From: Anaerolineae bacterium
Lineage (GTDB): Bacteria > Chloroflexota > Anaerolineae > Aggregatilineales > Phototrophicaceae
Length of the DNA stretch: 64,000 bases
Assembly: GCA_017303635.1 (NCBI GenBank)
Contig: JAFLCG010000015.1
Location: 1-64,000 of the forward strand
Direction of reading: 5' to 3'
The position numbers and the translations under genes are program-made. How positions within the stretch are numbered: position 1 is the first letter of the stretch; each line of letters opens with the position of its first letter. Of this stretch, positions 49,199 to 57,221 are shown piece by piece. Below the pieces are notes generated by a model. The model had not been told where the DNA came from, searched no databases, and saw only the letters and a program-made list of their open reading frames with translations.

Positions 49199-50335
49199 AT
49201 GACTGATCTTCGCTCGCAATTCCTGCTTGATCCTACCGTGACGTTCCTCAATCACGGATCATTTGGTGCGACCCCCATCCCCGTCTTCGAAACCTACCAG
49301 AACTGGCAGCGCGAACTGGAACGCCAGCCGGTCGAGTTCATGGGCAGACGCTTTGACGGGCTGATGAATGATGCTCGCGCCCGACTCGCGGACTATCTGC
49401 ATTGTGATGTGGATGGGCTGATCTTCGTGCCGAATGCAACCGTCGGCGTCAACCTGGTAACGCATTCGATCCAACTTGAACCTGGCGATGAAATCCTGAC
49501 TACCAATCATGAGTACGGGGCCTGCGAGTATGCCTGGGGGGTCTGCTGCGAGCGTACCGGAGCACGTTACATCCGGCATATGATCGACCTGCCCATCAAG
49601 GCCGAATCACCGGAGGAACTGGCTGCGGCCTTCTGGGAGTCGGTCACACCGCGCACCAAGGTGATCTACCTGAGCCATATCACCTCTCCATCGGCGTTGA
49701 TCCTGCCCGTAGCGGAGATTTGCCGCCGAGCACGGGCAGCGGGCATCCTGACCGTCATTGATGGGGCCCACGCACCGGGACAGATTCCACTCGATCTGAC
49801 GGCCATTGATGCGGACATCTACACGGGCAACTGCCACAAGTGGCTGTGCGCGCCGAAAGGCTCGGCCTTCCTGTATGCGAAACCGGAAACCCATGCCTGG
49901 CTGAAGCCTCTCATCGTCAGTTGGGGGGAGACCCCCGGTGCCAGTTTCGTCACCCGCAATCAGTGGCAAGGCACCCGCGACGTTGCCGGTTTCCTAAGCG
50001 TCCCGGCTGCGATTGATTTCCAGGTGGAACACAACTGGTCGGCAGTGCGGGCCGAGTGCCACGCGCTAGCCTCGGAAGCCCGTAACCGCATCGCCGAATT
50101 ATTTGGACTGGAACCCATCAGCCCGGACTCGACCGACTGGTTCAGCCAGATGGTCGCCTGCCCGCTGCCCGCCGGTGACATGCTCGCCCTCAAGACGCGG
50201 CTCTACGACGAGTTCCGTGTGGAAGTCCCGCTGACCAATCAGAACGGTCAACTGATGGTGCGGGTCTCATTCCAGGCGTACAACTCGGCCAGCGATTTGA
50301 GCCGGTTGCTGGAGGCGCTGCCCAAAGTGTATTAA
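49199..50335 (+). CDS. Class V aminotransferase (isopenicillin N epimerase-like)
   Basis: A 378-residue PLP enzyme of class V, of the isopenicillin N epimerase/cysteine desulfurase-like group. It begins LDPTVTFLNHGSFGATP at about 10-26, the PLP Asp lies in VIDGAHAPGQIPLDL near 188-202 and the Schiff-base Lys in GNCHKWLCAPKGSAF near 211-225, followed by QWQGTRDVAGFL near 258. The reaction is not certain: epimerase, desulfurase or lyase are all possible. No distinct partner. It is followed by a MITE-like element. Confidence 0.85.
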   Translation: MTDLRSQFLLDPTVTFLNHGSFGATPIPVFETYQNWQRELERQPVEFMGRRFDGLMNDARARLADYLHCDVDGLIFVPNATVGVNLVTHSIQLEPGDEILTTNHEYGACEYAWGVCCERTGARYIRHMIDLPIKAESPEELAAAFWESVTPRTKVIYLSHITSPSALILPVAEICRRARAAGILTVIDGAHAPGQIPLDLTAIDADIYTGNCHKWLCAPKGSAFLYAKPETHAWLKPLIVSWGETPGASFVTRNQWQGTRDVAGFLSVPAAIDFQVEHNWSAVRAECHALASEARNRIAELFGLEPISPDSTDWFSQMVACPLPAGDMLALKTRLYDEFRVEVPLTNQNGQLMVRVSFQAYNSASDLSRLLEALPKVY

Positions 50336-50340
50336 CACCA

Positions 50341-50421
50341 GGACTTGCGCAGGCACGGGCAGATATACGGGCGCAGACGCCCTAATCTGCCCCTACCCAA
50401 TCCGGCGCTTTGCGCAAGTCC
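50341..50421 (+). repeat. MITE-like palindromic element, copy 4 (complete)
   Basis: An 81-base unit with intact 11-base terminal inverted repeats GGACTTGCGCA...TGCGCAAGTCC and the core GGCAGATATACGGGCGCAGA-CGCCCTAATCTGCC-CCTAC. No open reading frame. It sits between the class V aminotransferase and lysC, and is the reference copy for the family. Confidence 0.85.
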
Positions 50422-50443
50422 AACATCCAATAGACTTGCAGAG

Positions 50444-50472
50444 GTAGTGGCGACCCGGCGGGTCGCCACTAC
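50444..50472. repeat. GTAGGGG-type palindrome
   Basis: GTAGTGGCGACCC-ggc-GGGTCGCCACTAC, 13-pair stem, just downstream of the lysC stop codon. Confidence 0.8.
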
Positions 50473-50476
50473 AACA

Positions 50477-51895
50477 TTACCGGCTATTCGGCTCGATCAA
50501 CGCCAGATCGTGCAGAGTCACCACCGCCCGGTCGAGGTCATCGGCCTTGACCACAAACGAGATGCTGCACTCGGATGATCCCTGGGCGATCGCCAGAATG
50601 TTGATCCCGTTCGACCCCATTTGGCTGAAGACGCGCCCGGCCACGCCAATCGTGCCGCGCATCCCCGCCCCCACCGCCGTGATGATGCCAACATCCTCCT
50701 GAATATCCACCCGTTCAATATCCCGCCGGGCGATTTCGTCCGCCAGTTCACGCTCGATGGCATGGCGCACATCATCGGCGGTGCCGCTGGGGATGAGGAA
50801 GCAGAAGCTTTGCTCACTGGAAGATTGCGAGATCATGAGGATACTGGCTCCACTGCTCGCCGTTGCGCCGAAGGTGCGTCCGGCAATACCCGGCACACCG
50901 ATCATGCCCTTGCCGCTGACTGTCAGTAGACTGACCTTCTTGATGCTGGTCACCGCCTTGATGACGGTTTCGCCCGGTTGGCTCTCTGCACCGATCAGCG
51001 TGCCGGGAAAGGTAGGGTTGAAGGTGTTTCGCACCCAGATGGGAATACCACGATCAAGTACAGGCTGAACCGTCTTGGGATGCAAGACCTTTGCCCCGTA
51101 GAAAGCCAACTCCCCGACTTCCTGATACGAGACATAGGGCAGCACCTTGGCCCGCTTATCCACCCGCGGGTCGGTGGTCATCACCCCATCGACATCCGTC
51201 CAGATGATGAGTTCGTCGCTATTGGTCGCTGCGGCAAAAATCGCGCCGCTGTAATCGCTGCCGCCTCGCCCCAGCGTGGTGATGGCACCCTTGCGCGTCG
51301 CACCGATAAAGCCGGTGATGACCGGTGTGATATTTTGCTCGACCACCGGACGCAGCTTGCTATCGACCCGCGCGACGGTCTCATCCCAGATCGGTACCGC
51401 AGAGGAAAAGTCCTCATTGGTGACGAGGAACTCACCGGCATCAAAAGCCTGCGCTTCAACACCCTGACCACTCAGGACAGCCGCCACCATACGGGCGCTC
51501 ATGCGCTCACCAAAAGCAATGATGGCATCCATGATGCGCGGGGTGGAATCGCCCAGGACGCTCACCGCCTGGCAAATATCCCGGTAATCCCCCAGCAGTG
51601 CTTCGATCTGAGCAATCGTTTTTTCCCGCAGGCGACCGGGTGGCAGGAGGATGTTGAGCGTTTCCTCGTGGCGGTCACGCAGACGGTCGGCGGTGGAGAG
51701 ATAGCCCCACTTGTTACCGGCAGCCGCCATCTTGGCAGATTCAATCAGTTGATCGGTCACGCCGGACATGGCCGAGACGATGACAATCACGCGGTCTCCG
51801 GCATTACGGGCCGTCTTGACAATACCTGCCAGATTGGTGATGGCCTCTGCCCCGCCGACGGATGTACCGCCGAATTTCATGGTGATGAGCTTCAT
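50477..51895 (-). CDS. lysC: Aspartate kinase LysC
   Basis: A 472-residue monofunctional aspartokinase. The start ATG 51895 gives the typical MKLITMKFGGTSVGGAEAI, with catalytic Lys in KFGGTS; later VIVIVSAMSGVTD, the central FIGATRKGAITTLGRGGSDYSGAI (Glu/Asp and Gly-rich catalytic part), and two C-terminal ACT domains (about 300-465, for example MSGxxGxx-like VSGKGMIGVPGIAG and GAGMRGTIGVAGRVF) for allosteric control by Lys, Thr or Met. It phosphorylates aspartate, the first step to Met, Thr, Ile and Lys. A leader peptide with Met/Thr codons and a terminator lie upstream. Confidence 0.95.
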   Translation of the reverse strand: MKLITMKFGGTSVGGAEAITNLAGIVKTARNAGDRVIVIVSAMSGVTDQLIESAKMAAAGNKWGYLSTADRLRDRHEETLNILLPPGRLREKTIAQIEALLGDYRDICQAVSVLGDSTPRIMDAIIAFGERMSARMVAAVLSGQGVEAQAFDAGEFLVTNEDFSSAVPIWDETVARVDSKLRPVVEQNITPVITGFIGATRKGAITTLGRGGSDYSGAIFAAATNSDELIIWTDVDGVMTTDPRVDKRAKVLPYVSYQEVGELAFYGAKVLHPKTVQPVLDRGIPIWVRNTFNPTFPGTLIGAESQPGETVIKAVTSIKKVSLLTVSGKGMIGVPGIAGRTFGATASSGASILMISQSSSEQSFCFLIPSGTADDVRHAIERELADEIARRDIERVDIQEDVGIITAVGAGMRGTIGVAGRVFSQMGSNGINILAIAQGSSECSISFVVKADDLDRAVVTLHDLALIEPNSR

Positions 51896-51930
51896 TCCTG
51901 TGCAGTCCTTCTCTGCCTGTGGCAATGTAA

Positions 51931-51961
51931 CAAAAAAGCGTGTGGGAGTTCCCACACGCTT
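51931..51961 (-). terminator. Intrinsic terminator in the lysC leader
   Basis: A 12-pair stem AAGCGTGTGGGA/TCCCACACGCTT with a two-base loop and a T run, on the minus strand, 25 bases after the stop of the leader peptide at 51986-52078 and before the lysC start codon (51895). No upstream gene ends here, which supports an attenuator. Confidence 0.85.
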
Positions 51962-51985
51962 GATCTCGCGCGTTTGCCCGGTCAA

Positions 51986-52078
51986 TCAGGGCAGCAGGAA
52001 ACATCCTCGCGTCTTATGACGGGAAGTAGTCCGCATACCCATAGTCATCAAGCTGCTGATCTGACCGTGCTGCATCAT
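51986..52078 (-). CDS. Met/Thr-rich leader peptide of lysC (putative)
   Basis: A 30-codon minus-strand frame starting ATG-ATG at 52078 and ending TGA 51986. Residues 11-18 read MTMGMRTT: three Met and three Thr codons in eight positions, with two more Met codons at the start. Both amino acids are end products of the aspartate pathway that LysC opens. It is followed by a terminator (51931-51961) and then lysC. This is the arrangement of a ribosome-mediated attenuator, like the Thr- and Ile-rich leader of the E. coli thr operon. A weak GAGAA site precedes it. No lysine riboswitch or T-box was found. The codon bias is short and could be chance. Confidence 0.5.
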   Translation of the reverse strand: MMQHGQISSLMTMGMRTTSRHKTRGCFLLP

Positions 52079-52160
52079 GTTCTCACAGACGGACGCAATA
52101 AGCCGCGTCCCACCGAATGTCCAAAAGGGTAACGCGGCGGGCAGGGAGTTGTCAAGGATT

Positions 52161-53477
52161 TCAGGGGACTTCCGTTTGGATCGGCAGCGGCGCGGACACC
52201 GCAGGCACAAATTGCCAGCGACGCAGTTCGCCACGCACACCGAGCAGGGTGATGGTCGCCACGATCAGCACCAGCGCATTGAATTGGATAGCGGCCTGCA
52301 CGCCAAAGCGCTCCGCGATCTGCCCAACGAGCAAATAAGCGAAGGGCTGCAACCCGAACGAGAGCATGGTGAACAGGCTCAACATCCGCGCCCGCATCGC
52401 ATCCGGGGACATCAACTGGGTGAGACCAAGGCACATGGTCATGACAGTCGGCGCACCAATGCTGCCCATAAACAGGCTAACGACCGAAAGCGGCAAGATG
52501 GTCGAAACCGAAAAGACCAGATACCAGAATCCCATCCAGAGGCATGCCAACCCCATGACCAGACCGCTGCGACGCCGTGCCTGCGCCAACGGCACCACCA
52601 GCACCACACCAAACAGCGCCCCGGCCCCCGAAGCCGCATTCAGCGCCCCATTAAACAGCGCCAGTTGATCTTCCCCCTGGGCGCCCAGCACTTGGGCGGC
52701 CACCGCGGGTAATTGGCTGAGCACGATCGAGAGGACGAAGAACACGACGAAGAGCGCGAAGATGAATAAATCCTGCATACGGGGTTGCGTCCGCAGGAAG
52801 CGAAACGCATCCTGAATTTGACGCATCGGTTTATCAGTCGAACCTTTGGAACGATGGGTGGTCTTGAGCATCAGCAGGCAGGCAATCACGGCCAGATAGC
52901 TCAAACCGTTCAGCCAAAAGGCAACCGAAATCCCGACCGAGGCGATCAGCACGCCGGCAAGGGCTGGCCCCAGCACCCGGCTGGCCTGCAACACCATCGC
53001 ATTCAGGTTGACCGCCTTACGCACCTCCCCCATGCCGACCACATCACCGAGGAAGGCTTGCTGAGCGGGTAAATCCAGCGAGGCCACGATACCCACCATG
53101 AAGCTGATGATGTAGACCTGCCAGAGTTGAACCTGGTTCGTCTGAGTCAGGATTGCCAGCGCGAAGGCCAGCAGCATCGCCACCGTCGAGGTGACAATCA
53201 ACACCTTACGCCGGTCGAAACGATCGGCCATCACCCCCGTCCACAGACCGAACAAAAGGAGCGGCAGGGCGTTCACCATCGCCACAATACCGAGAACGGC
53301 ATTGCCCTTGACCCCTTCACCCAGCGACCGCGCCAGGGTGAACACCAGCAAACCCTGCCCGGCGACCTGCATCCAGGTGCCGATCTGGGAAATGCCCTGC
53401 CCGGTGAGATAAATGCGGAAATCACGGTTACTGAGCGGCGTGAAGCTGGCGCGCAGAATGGCGATGGGGTTATTCAA
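52161..53477 (-). CDS. Major facilitator superfamily transporter
   Basis: A 438-residue MFS transporter with about 12 membrane helices. It starts at ATG 53477 with PLSNRDFRIYLTGQGISQIGTW, has the MFS loop motif GVMADRFDRRKVLIV at about 82-96 and VASLDLPAQQAFLGDVV near 141. This is the group of EntS-like/multidrug exporters common next to unrelated genes. Direction and substrate are not determined. It lies upstream of the lysC leader on the same strand but a terminator separates them. Confidence 0.85.
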   Translation of the reverse strand: MNNPIAILRASFTPLSNRDFRIYLTGQGISQIGTWMQVAGQGLLVFTLARSLGEGVKGNAVLGIVAMVNALPLLLFGLWTGVMADRFDRRKVLIVTSTVAMLLAFALAILTQTNQVQLWQVYIISFMVGIVASLDLPAQQAFLGDVVGMGEVRKAVNLNAMVLQASRVLGPALAGVLIASVGISVAFWLNGLSYLAVIACLLMLKTTHRSKGSTDKPMRQIQDAFRFLRTQPRMQDLFIFALFVVFFVLSIVLSQLPAVAAQVLGAQGEDQLALFNGALNAASGAGALFGVVLVVPLAQARRRSGLVMGLACLWMGFWYLVFSVSTILPLSVVSLFMGSIGAPTVMTMCLGLTQLMSPDAMRARMLSLFTMLSFGLQPFAYLLVGQIAERFGVQAAIQFNALVLIVATITLLGVRGELRRWQFVPAVSAPLPIQTEVP

Positions 53478-53607
53478 ACAGGGCCTCCGATGATGGCTGG
53501 TGTGCGCTCAATCTCAGTATAGACGACGCCTATTGACCATCTCATACCACCCCCTGCCCATTACTGATGAGGCAGGGGATGGTCAGCAGACAAGGCAGGC
53601 CGCGTCT

Positions 53608-55416
53608 CTACTTAAGCTCCGGCGAGAGGCTGCCGATGAGGCGGGTGGTCATGCTGATGAAGTCCGCCAGCGGCATGGCACCGAGGTCTTCATCCGTCCG
53701 CAGGCGCACGCTGACCGTATTCGCCGCCGCGTCCTTATCGCCCATCACCAGCAGATATGGGATATGCCGTTCGCGGTGCTCGCGGATTTTGGCCTGCATC
53801 CGTGCTTTGCCGGCATCGACTTCAACGTGCATGCCAGCCTTACGCAGTTCAGCGGCGACCGTATTGGCATACTCCATGTGCCGATCCGCGATGGGGATCA
53901 GTACCGCCTGCACCGGGGCCAACCACAAGGGGAACGACCCGGCAAAGTGTTCAATCAGGATGCCGATGAAACGCTCCATGCTGCCGAAGGGCGCACGGTG
54001 GATCATGACTGGACGCTGACGGTCATTGTCTTCCGAAACGTATTCCAGGTCAAAGCGCTGCGGCAAGTTGTAATCGACCTGCACCGTACCCAACTGCCAC
54101 TCCCGCTTGAGCACATCCCGCACCAGGAAATCCAGCTTGGGGCCGTAGAAAGCGGCTTCGCCTTCTTCAACGTGATACGGCAGCTTCAGTTCCTCGCAGG
54201 CCTGGATGATGGCTGCGGTTGCATTTTCCCAGAGCGAATCATCGCCGACATACTTATCACTGTTCGGGTCACGTGTACCCACGCGGGCACGGAAGTCCGT
54301 CAGTCCCAGCGTGGTGAACACGTACTGGATCAAGCCTACAGCCTTCTTGAATTCCTCCAGCACCTGCCCCGGCGTCACAAACAAGTGGGCATCATCGACC
54401 GTGAAGCCGCGCACCCGCGTCAGGCCATTGAGTTCGCCGGACTGTTCGTAGCGGTAGACCGTACCGAACTCGGCGTAGCGGATGGGTAGATCGCGGTAAG
54501 AGCGCATTTCGCTCTTGTAGATCATTATGTGGTGCGGGCAGTTCATCGGCTTGAGGAGGTATTCTTCCTCATCCACCTCAATCGGCGCGTACTGGCTGTC
54601 CTTGTAGTAAGGATAGTGACCGGACGTGCGATACAGGTTCAGGTTGCCGATGTGCGGCGTGACGACGGGCAGATAGCCGTTGTCGATCTGCGTCTGGCGC
54701 AGCCAGCGTTCCAGCGTATCCCGCAGCGTCGCACCGGCTGGCTTCCACAGGGGCAGCCCTTTGCCCACCAACGGACTGATGATGAACAGACCCAGCTTTT
54801 CACCCAGCACACGGTGATCGCGGCGCTTGGCTTCTTCGAGCAGGTTAAGGTATTCCTTGAGCTGCGCTTCCGTCTCAAAAGCCGTACCGTAAATGCGCGT
54901 CAGTTGGTCACGGTCTTCATCGCCACGCCAGTAAGCACCGGCGGGTGGCTTGAAGGTAATGCTGATGGCGTCGGGGTCGATTTCTTTCGTGTTCTTGACA
55001 TGCGGCCCCCGGCACAGGTCCGTGAAGGTATCCTGCGTGTAGAACGTCAGCTTGCTGGCAGGCGAGGCAATCTCATTGCCGTTTTCATCCACCCGCCCGG
55101 AGACGAGGTCGTTGATGAGTTCCAGCTTGTAGGGCTGGTCAGCGAATTGTGCACGGGCTTCTTCCGGCGTGACTTCCTTCTCGACGAAGTCAAACTTGCC
55201 GCGCACGATCTCTTTCATGCGCTTTTCGACCCACTGCAGGTCTTCCTCATTGATGCCGCGCGGCAAACGGAAATCGTAGTAGAAGCCGTCTTCAATCGGC
55301 GGCCCGATAGCAATCTTCGCCTCCGGGAAGCGTTCCAGCATTGCCTCCGCCATGATATGCGCCACCGAGTGACGAATGCGGAAAAGCTGGCTGTTGGCAT
55401 AATCTGCGTTTTTCAT
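53608..55416 (-). CDS. thrS: Threonyl-tRNA synthetase, without TGS domain
   Basis: A 602-residue class II synthetase that charges tRNA-Thr. The start ATG 55416 leaves the editing domain at the N-terminus (RHSVAHIMAEAMLERFP with its His pair at about 14-30, and later the zinc-type editing pocket). The catalytic core carries motif 2 YRYEQSGELNGLTRVRGFTVDDAHLF, the zinc-binding Cys in MNCPHHIMIYK at about 308-318, and motif 3 GSMERFIGILIEH. The C-terminal anticodon domain (about 500-600) reads the Thr anticodon. The usual N-terminal TGS domain is absent. A strong terminator and a poly-Thr coding tract lie immediately upstream, which suggest attenuation by threonine supply. Confidence 0.94.
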   Translation of the reverse strand: MKNADYANSQLFRIRHSVAHIMAEAMLERFPEAKIAIGPPIEDGFYYDFRLPRGINEEDLQWVEKRMKEIVRGKFDFVEKEVTPEEARAQFADQPYKLELINDLVSGRVDENGNEIASPASKLTFYTQDTFTDLCRGPHVKNTKEIDPDAISITFKPPAGAYWRGDEDRDQLTRIYGTAFETEAQLKEYLNLLEEAKRRDHRVLGEKLGLFIISPLVGKGLPLWKPAGATLRDTLERWLRQTQIDNGYLPVVTPHIGNLNLYRTSGHYPYYKDSQYAPIEVDEEEYLLKPMNCPHHIMIYKSEMRSYRDLPIRYAEFGTVYRYEQSGELNGLTRVRGFTVDDAHLFVTPGQVLEEFKKAVGLIQYVFTTLGLTDFRARVGTRDPNSDKYVGDDSLWENATAAIIQACEELKLPYHVEEGEAAFYGPKLDFLVRDVLKREWQLGTVQVDYNLPQRFDLEYVSEDNDRQRPVMIHRAPFGSMERFIGILIEHFAGSFPLWLAPVQAVLIPIADRHMEYANTVAAELRKAGMHVEVDAGKARMQAKIREHRERHIPYLLVMGDKDAAANTVSVRLRTDEDLGAMPLADFISMTTRLIGSLSPELK

Positions 55417-55435
55417 TGCTGCTCCTGAATGTGAC

Positions 55436-55478
55436 AAAACAAAACGCCGGAGTAGTCCCTGTGGAACTGCTCCGGCGT
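55436..55478 (-). terminator. Intrinsic terminator in the thrS leader
   Basis: Minus strand ACGCCGGAG...CTCCGGCGT, extended inside by AGTTCC/GGGACT for about 16 pairs, then TTTTGTTTTG. It lies 27 bases after the stop codon of the Thr-tailed gene and 20 bases before the thrS ATG. Confidence 0.85.
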
Positions 55479-55505
55479 GGGTGTACCCGCTTGTAGTGTG
55501 CGTAC

Positions 55506-55946
55506 TTAGACGCTCACCCCCAGAACATCCGTCAGGACGACAGCGGCAACTTCGGTCGTTGCGCGCTTGCCAGTAGTCGATGTGGTAGTCGTAGTGGCCT
55601 CGTCGTCCTCGGTCACCTGCGTGAAATAGCACTCAAAAACATCGAGCGCCAGCAGGTTGTCAATCGTATCCTCAATCGTGTCCCGGTTCAAGTCTTCGAC
55701 CACGATGTGGGGTGTTTCCAGCACCGCATAGCGTACCGGCGGGGCATCCGATAGCTGTTTACTGACGGCATAGCTCAACTGCATCTGACGCTGGAGATAA
55801 GGCAACGTAATAAAGGCCGCTGTGTACATCACCCCGGATTCCATCTGGACGATGACATCACATGCATCCGGGTCTACGGCTTGATTAGGCTCAATCCAGA
55901 CATGGCTGGGAATTTCAAGTACCAGGCGATTCTTCGCGGCGGGCAT
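55506..55946 (-). CDS. Unknown protein with poly-threonine tail; possible thrS attenuator gene
   Basis: A 146-residue protein I cannot assign to a family. The first 110 residues look like a soluble alpha/beta domain (for example LVLEIPSHVWIEP, VMYTAAFITLPYLQRQMQLS and IVVEDLNRDTIEDTIDNLLAL). The last 35 are unusual: TEDDEATTTTTSTTGKRATT, that is nine Thr codons in residues 118-131. Those codons are 76-117 bases before the thrS terminator, in the position of a regulatory stretch in a leader-peptide attenuator. The codons used are mixed (ACT, ACG, ACC, ACA). The tail could simply be a disordered linker, so the regulatory role is an inference from position. Confidence 0.6.
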   Translation of the reverse strand: MPAAKNRLVLEIPSHVWIEPNQAVDPDACDVIVQMESGVMYTAAFITLPYLQRQMQLSYAVSKQLSDAPPVRYAVLETPHIVVEDLNRDTIEDTIDNLLALDVFECYFTQVTEDDEATTTTTSTTGKRATTEVAAVVLTDVLGVSV

Positions 55947-56023
55947 GGCGGTCTCTCATTCACTTAACAATGCATTACAAAAGTGCAATCCAAGGTCAGA
56001 ATACGCCTAAATTCATATGAAAG

Positions 56024-56635
56024 TCAAGCACCGCCTGTGAAAGCCTGCACAATCAAACCAATTCCAAAGAGCAGCATGACCCCCAACGTCAGCAGGAAAA
56101 TGGCCCGGGTCAGGCGTGGATTAATCTGCCCTAGACGAGCAAAGAGGATGACATAGCCGGTTAGCATCGCCAAAAAAGTGCCGTAGAAGCCGAGCACAAA
56201 AGCCAGACCGTGCCAGATGGACTGTTCCAGCCCTTGTACCAGCAAGGGGCCGCTGATCGTCACCCAAAAGACATATGGAGCCGGGCCAAGATAGATCATC
56301 AGGACAGCCTGCCAGAAGCTGCGGTTGACCGGTACGGCTTTGATCTCAAAGCCATCCCCTTGTTGAAAACGCCGGAAGCCGCTGTAGGCCATCCATAACA
56401 GATAAAGGCCACCGGCAAGCTGTACGATTCGCAGGAAATCCGGCGAGACGCTGCGGAGTACGGTCACGCTGAGGAGGATGAGGGGTAAATCCGCGACCAA
56501 TGGGGCAAAGATCGTCACGATACCGCGCCGCCAACCACCCGTCAGCGCCGTACCGATGACGTGATTCAGGAATGGCCCCGGCTGTGCGCCCGCGGCAAAG
56601 CCAATGCCGATCCCCTGTGTAAGAAAGGAGAGCAT
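56024..56635 (-). CDS. LysE-family amino acid exporter
   Basis: A 203-residue LysE/RhtB-type exporter with six predicted membrane helices. The N-terminal GIGIGFAAGAQPGPFLNHVI at about 7-26 has the conserved proline- and glycine-rich Pro-Gly-Pro turn of the family, followed by IVTIFAPLVADLPLILL, with a later helix PYVFWVTISGPLL. Exports a basic or hydrophobic amino acid; which one is not known. It is 390 bases from the thrS leader, on the same strand, but not coupled. Confidence 0.85.
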   Translation of the reverse strand: MLSFLTQGIGIGFAAGAQPGPFLNHVIGTALTGGWRRGIVTIFAPLVADLPLILLSVTVLRSVSPDFLRIVQLAGGLYLLWMAYSGFRRFQQGDGFEIKAVPVNRSFWQAVLMIYLGPAPYVFWVTISGPLLVQGLEQSIWHGLAFVLGFYGTFLAMLTGYVILFARLGQINPRLTRAIFLLTLGVMLLFGIGLIVQAFTGGA

Positions 56636-56712
56636 GAATGGGTTCCTGTGAGACAGACTTCACTTGTCGGCGCACAGTGTAACACATTCAGCTTTTGGAG
56701 ATCAGCAGACCA

Positions 56713-57108
56713 TTAATTCGCTTCAAAGCTGATTGGGACGACCTGTACCAGCAGACGATACATCCATGACCGGGACTTGAGCGCTTCCAGCAGCAGCGGC
56801 ATCTGATCGGGCAGAACGCCGGTCAGCGAGAACCGGGCGATGATCTCCCGGCGTTCACTCACCTTCCAACGGGTGGTGATGCTCAGGTTCGTGATCACCA
56901 ATCCCAGCGAATCAGCAGCTTCCTGACAAGCGAAGGTAAAATCCGTTGCCAGAGTCGCCAACAGCAGATCGCCGGGCTGGCTCAGGCCCGCGTTGGTTTC
57001 ACTCAAGACTGGCGAGCCAATGACCATATGCGTATCGCCGAGGCTGACAATGGCCTGGCGGCGCGCCCCGAACGGGCGAGCAATGACGGGTGGGGTTAGT
57101 GCTAACAT
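56713..57108 (-). CDS. OsmC-like family protein
   Basis: A 131-residue protein of the OsmC/Ohr fold, which reduces organic hydroperoxides using two cysteines. The strand-helix layout PGDLLLATLATDFTFACQEAADSLGLVIT with the redox Cys in the family's first position is visible near 45-73. Only this one Cys is present, so the second (resolving) Cys of OsmC is missing; peroxidase activity is therefore doubtful. The substrate is unknown. It lies alone between LysE and GNAT genes. Confidence 0.75.
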   Translation of the reverse strand: MLALTPPVIARPFGARRQAIVSLGDTHMVIGSPVLSETNAGLSQPGDLLLATLATDFTFACQEAADSLGLVITNLSITTRWKVSERREIIARFSLTGVLPDQMPLLLEALKSRSWMYRLLVQVVPISFEAN

Positions 57109-57221
57109 GGATCAACCTTGAAACTTTGGTAGGCGGTATGGACTCAGTATCCCATGAATCAAAATGCCAGACCTGCGTCATAGGGTAGGTCTGGCATCCG
57201 ACTTTTGGCCTAGAAATGGGC

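Noticed and set aside
51896..52160. Possible lysine riboswitch or T-box upstream of lysC
   Set aside because: I looked for L-box core motifs and the T-box GGGTGGNACCGCG sequence. Only a weak GGTGGGACGCGG resemblance is present, with no T-box stem I, so a leader peptide fits better.
55416..55520. T-box upstream of thrS
   Set aside because: The conserved T-box sequence is absent between the upstream gene and thrS.
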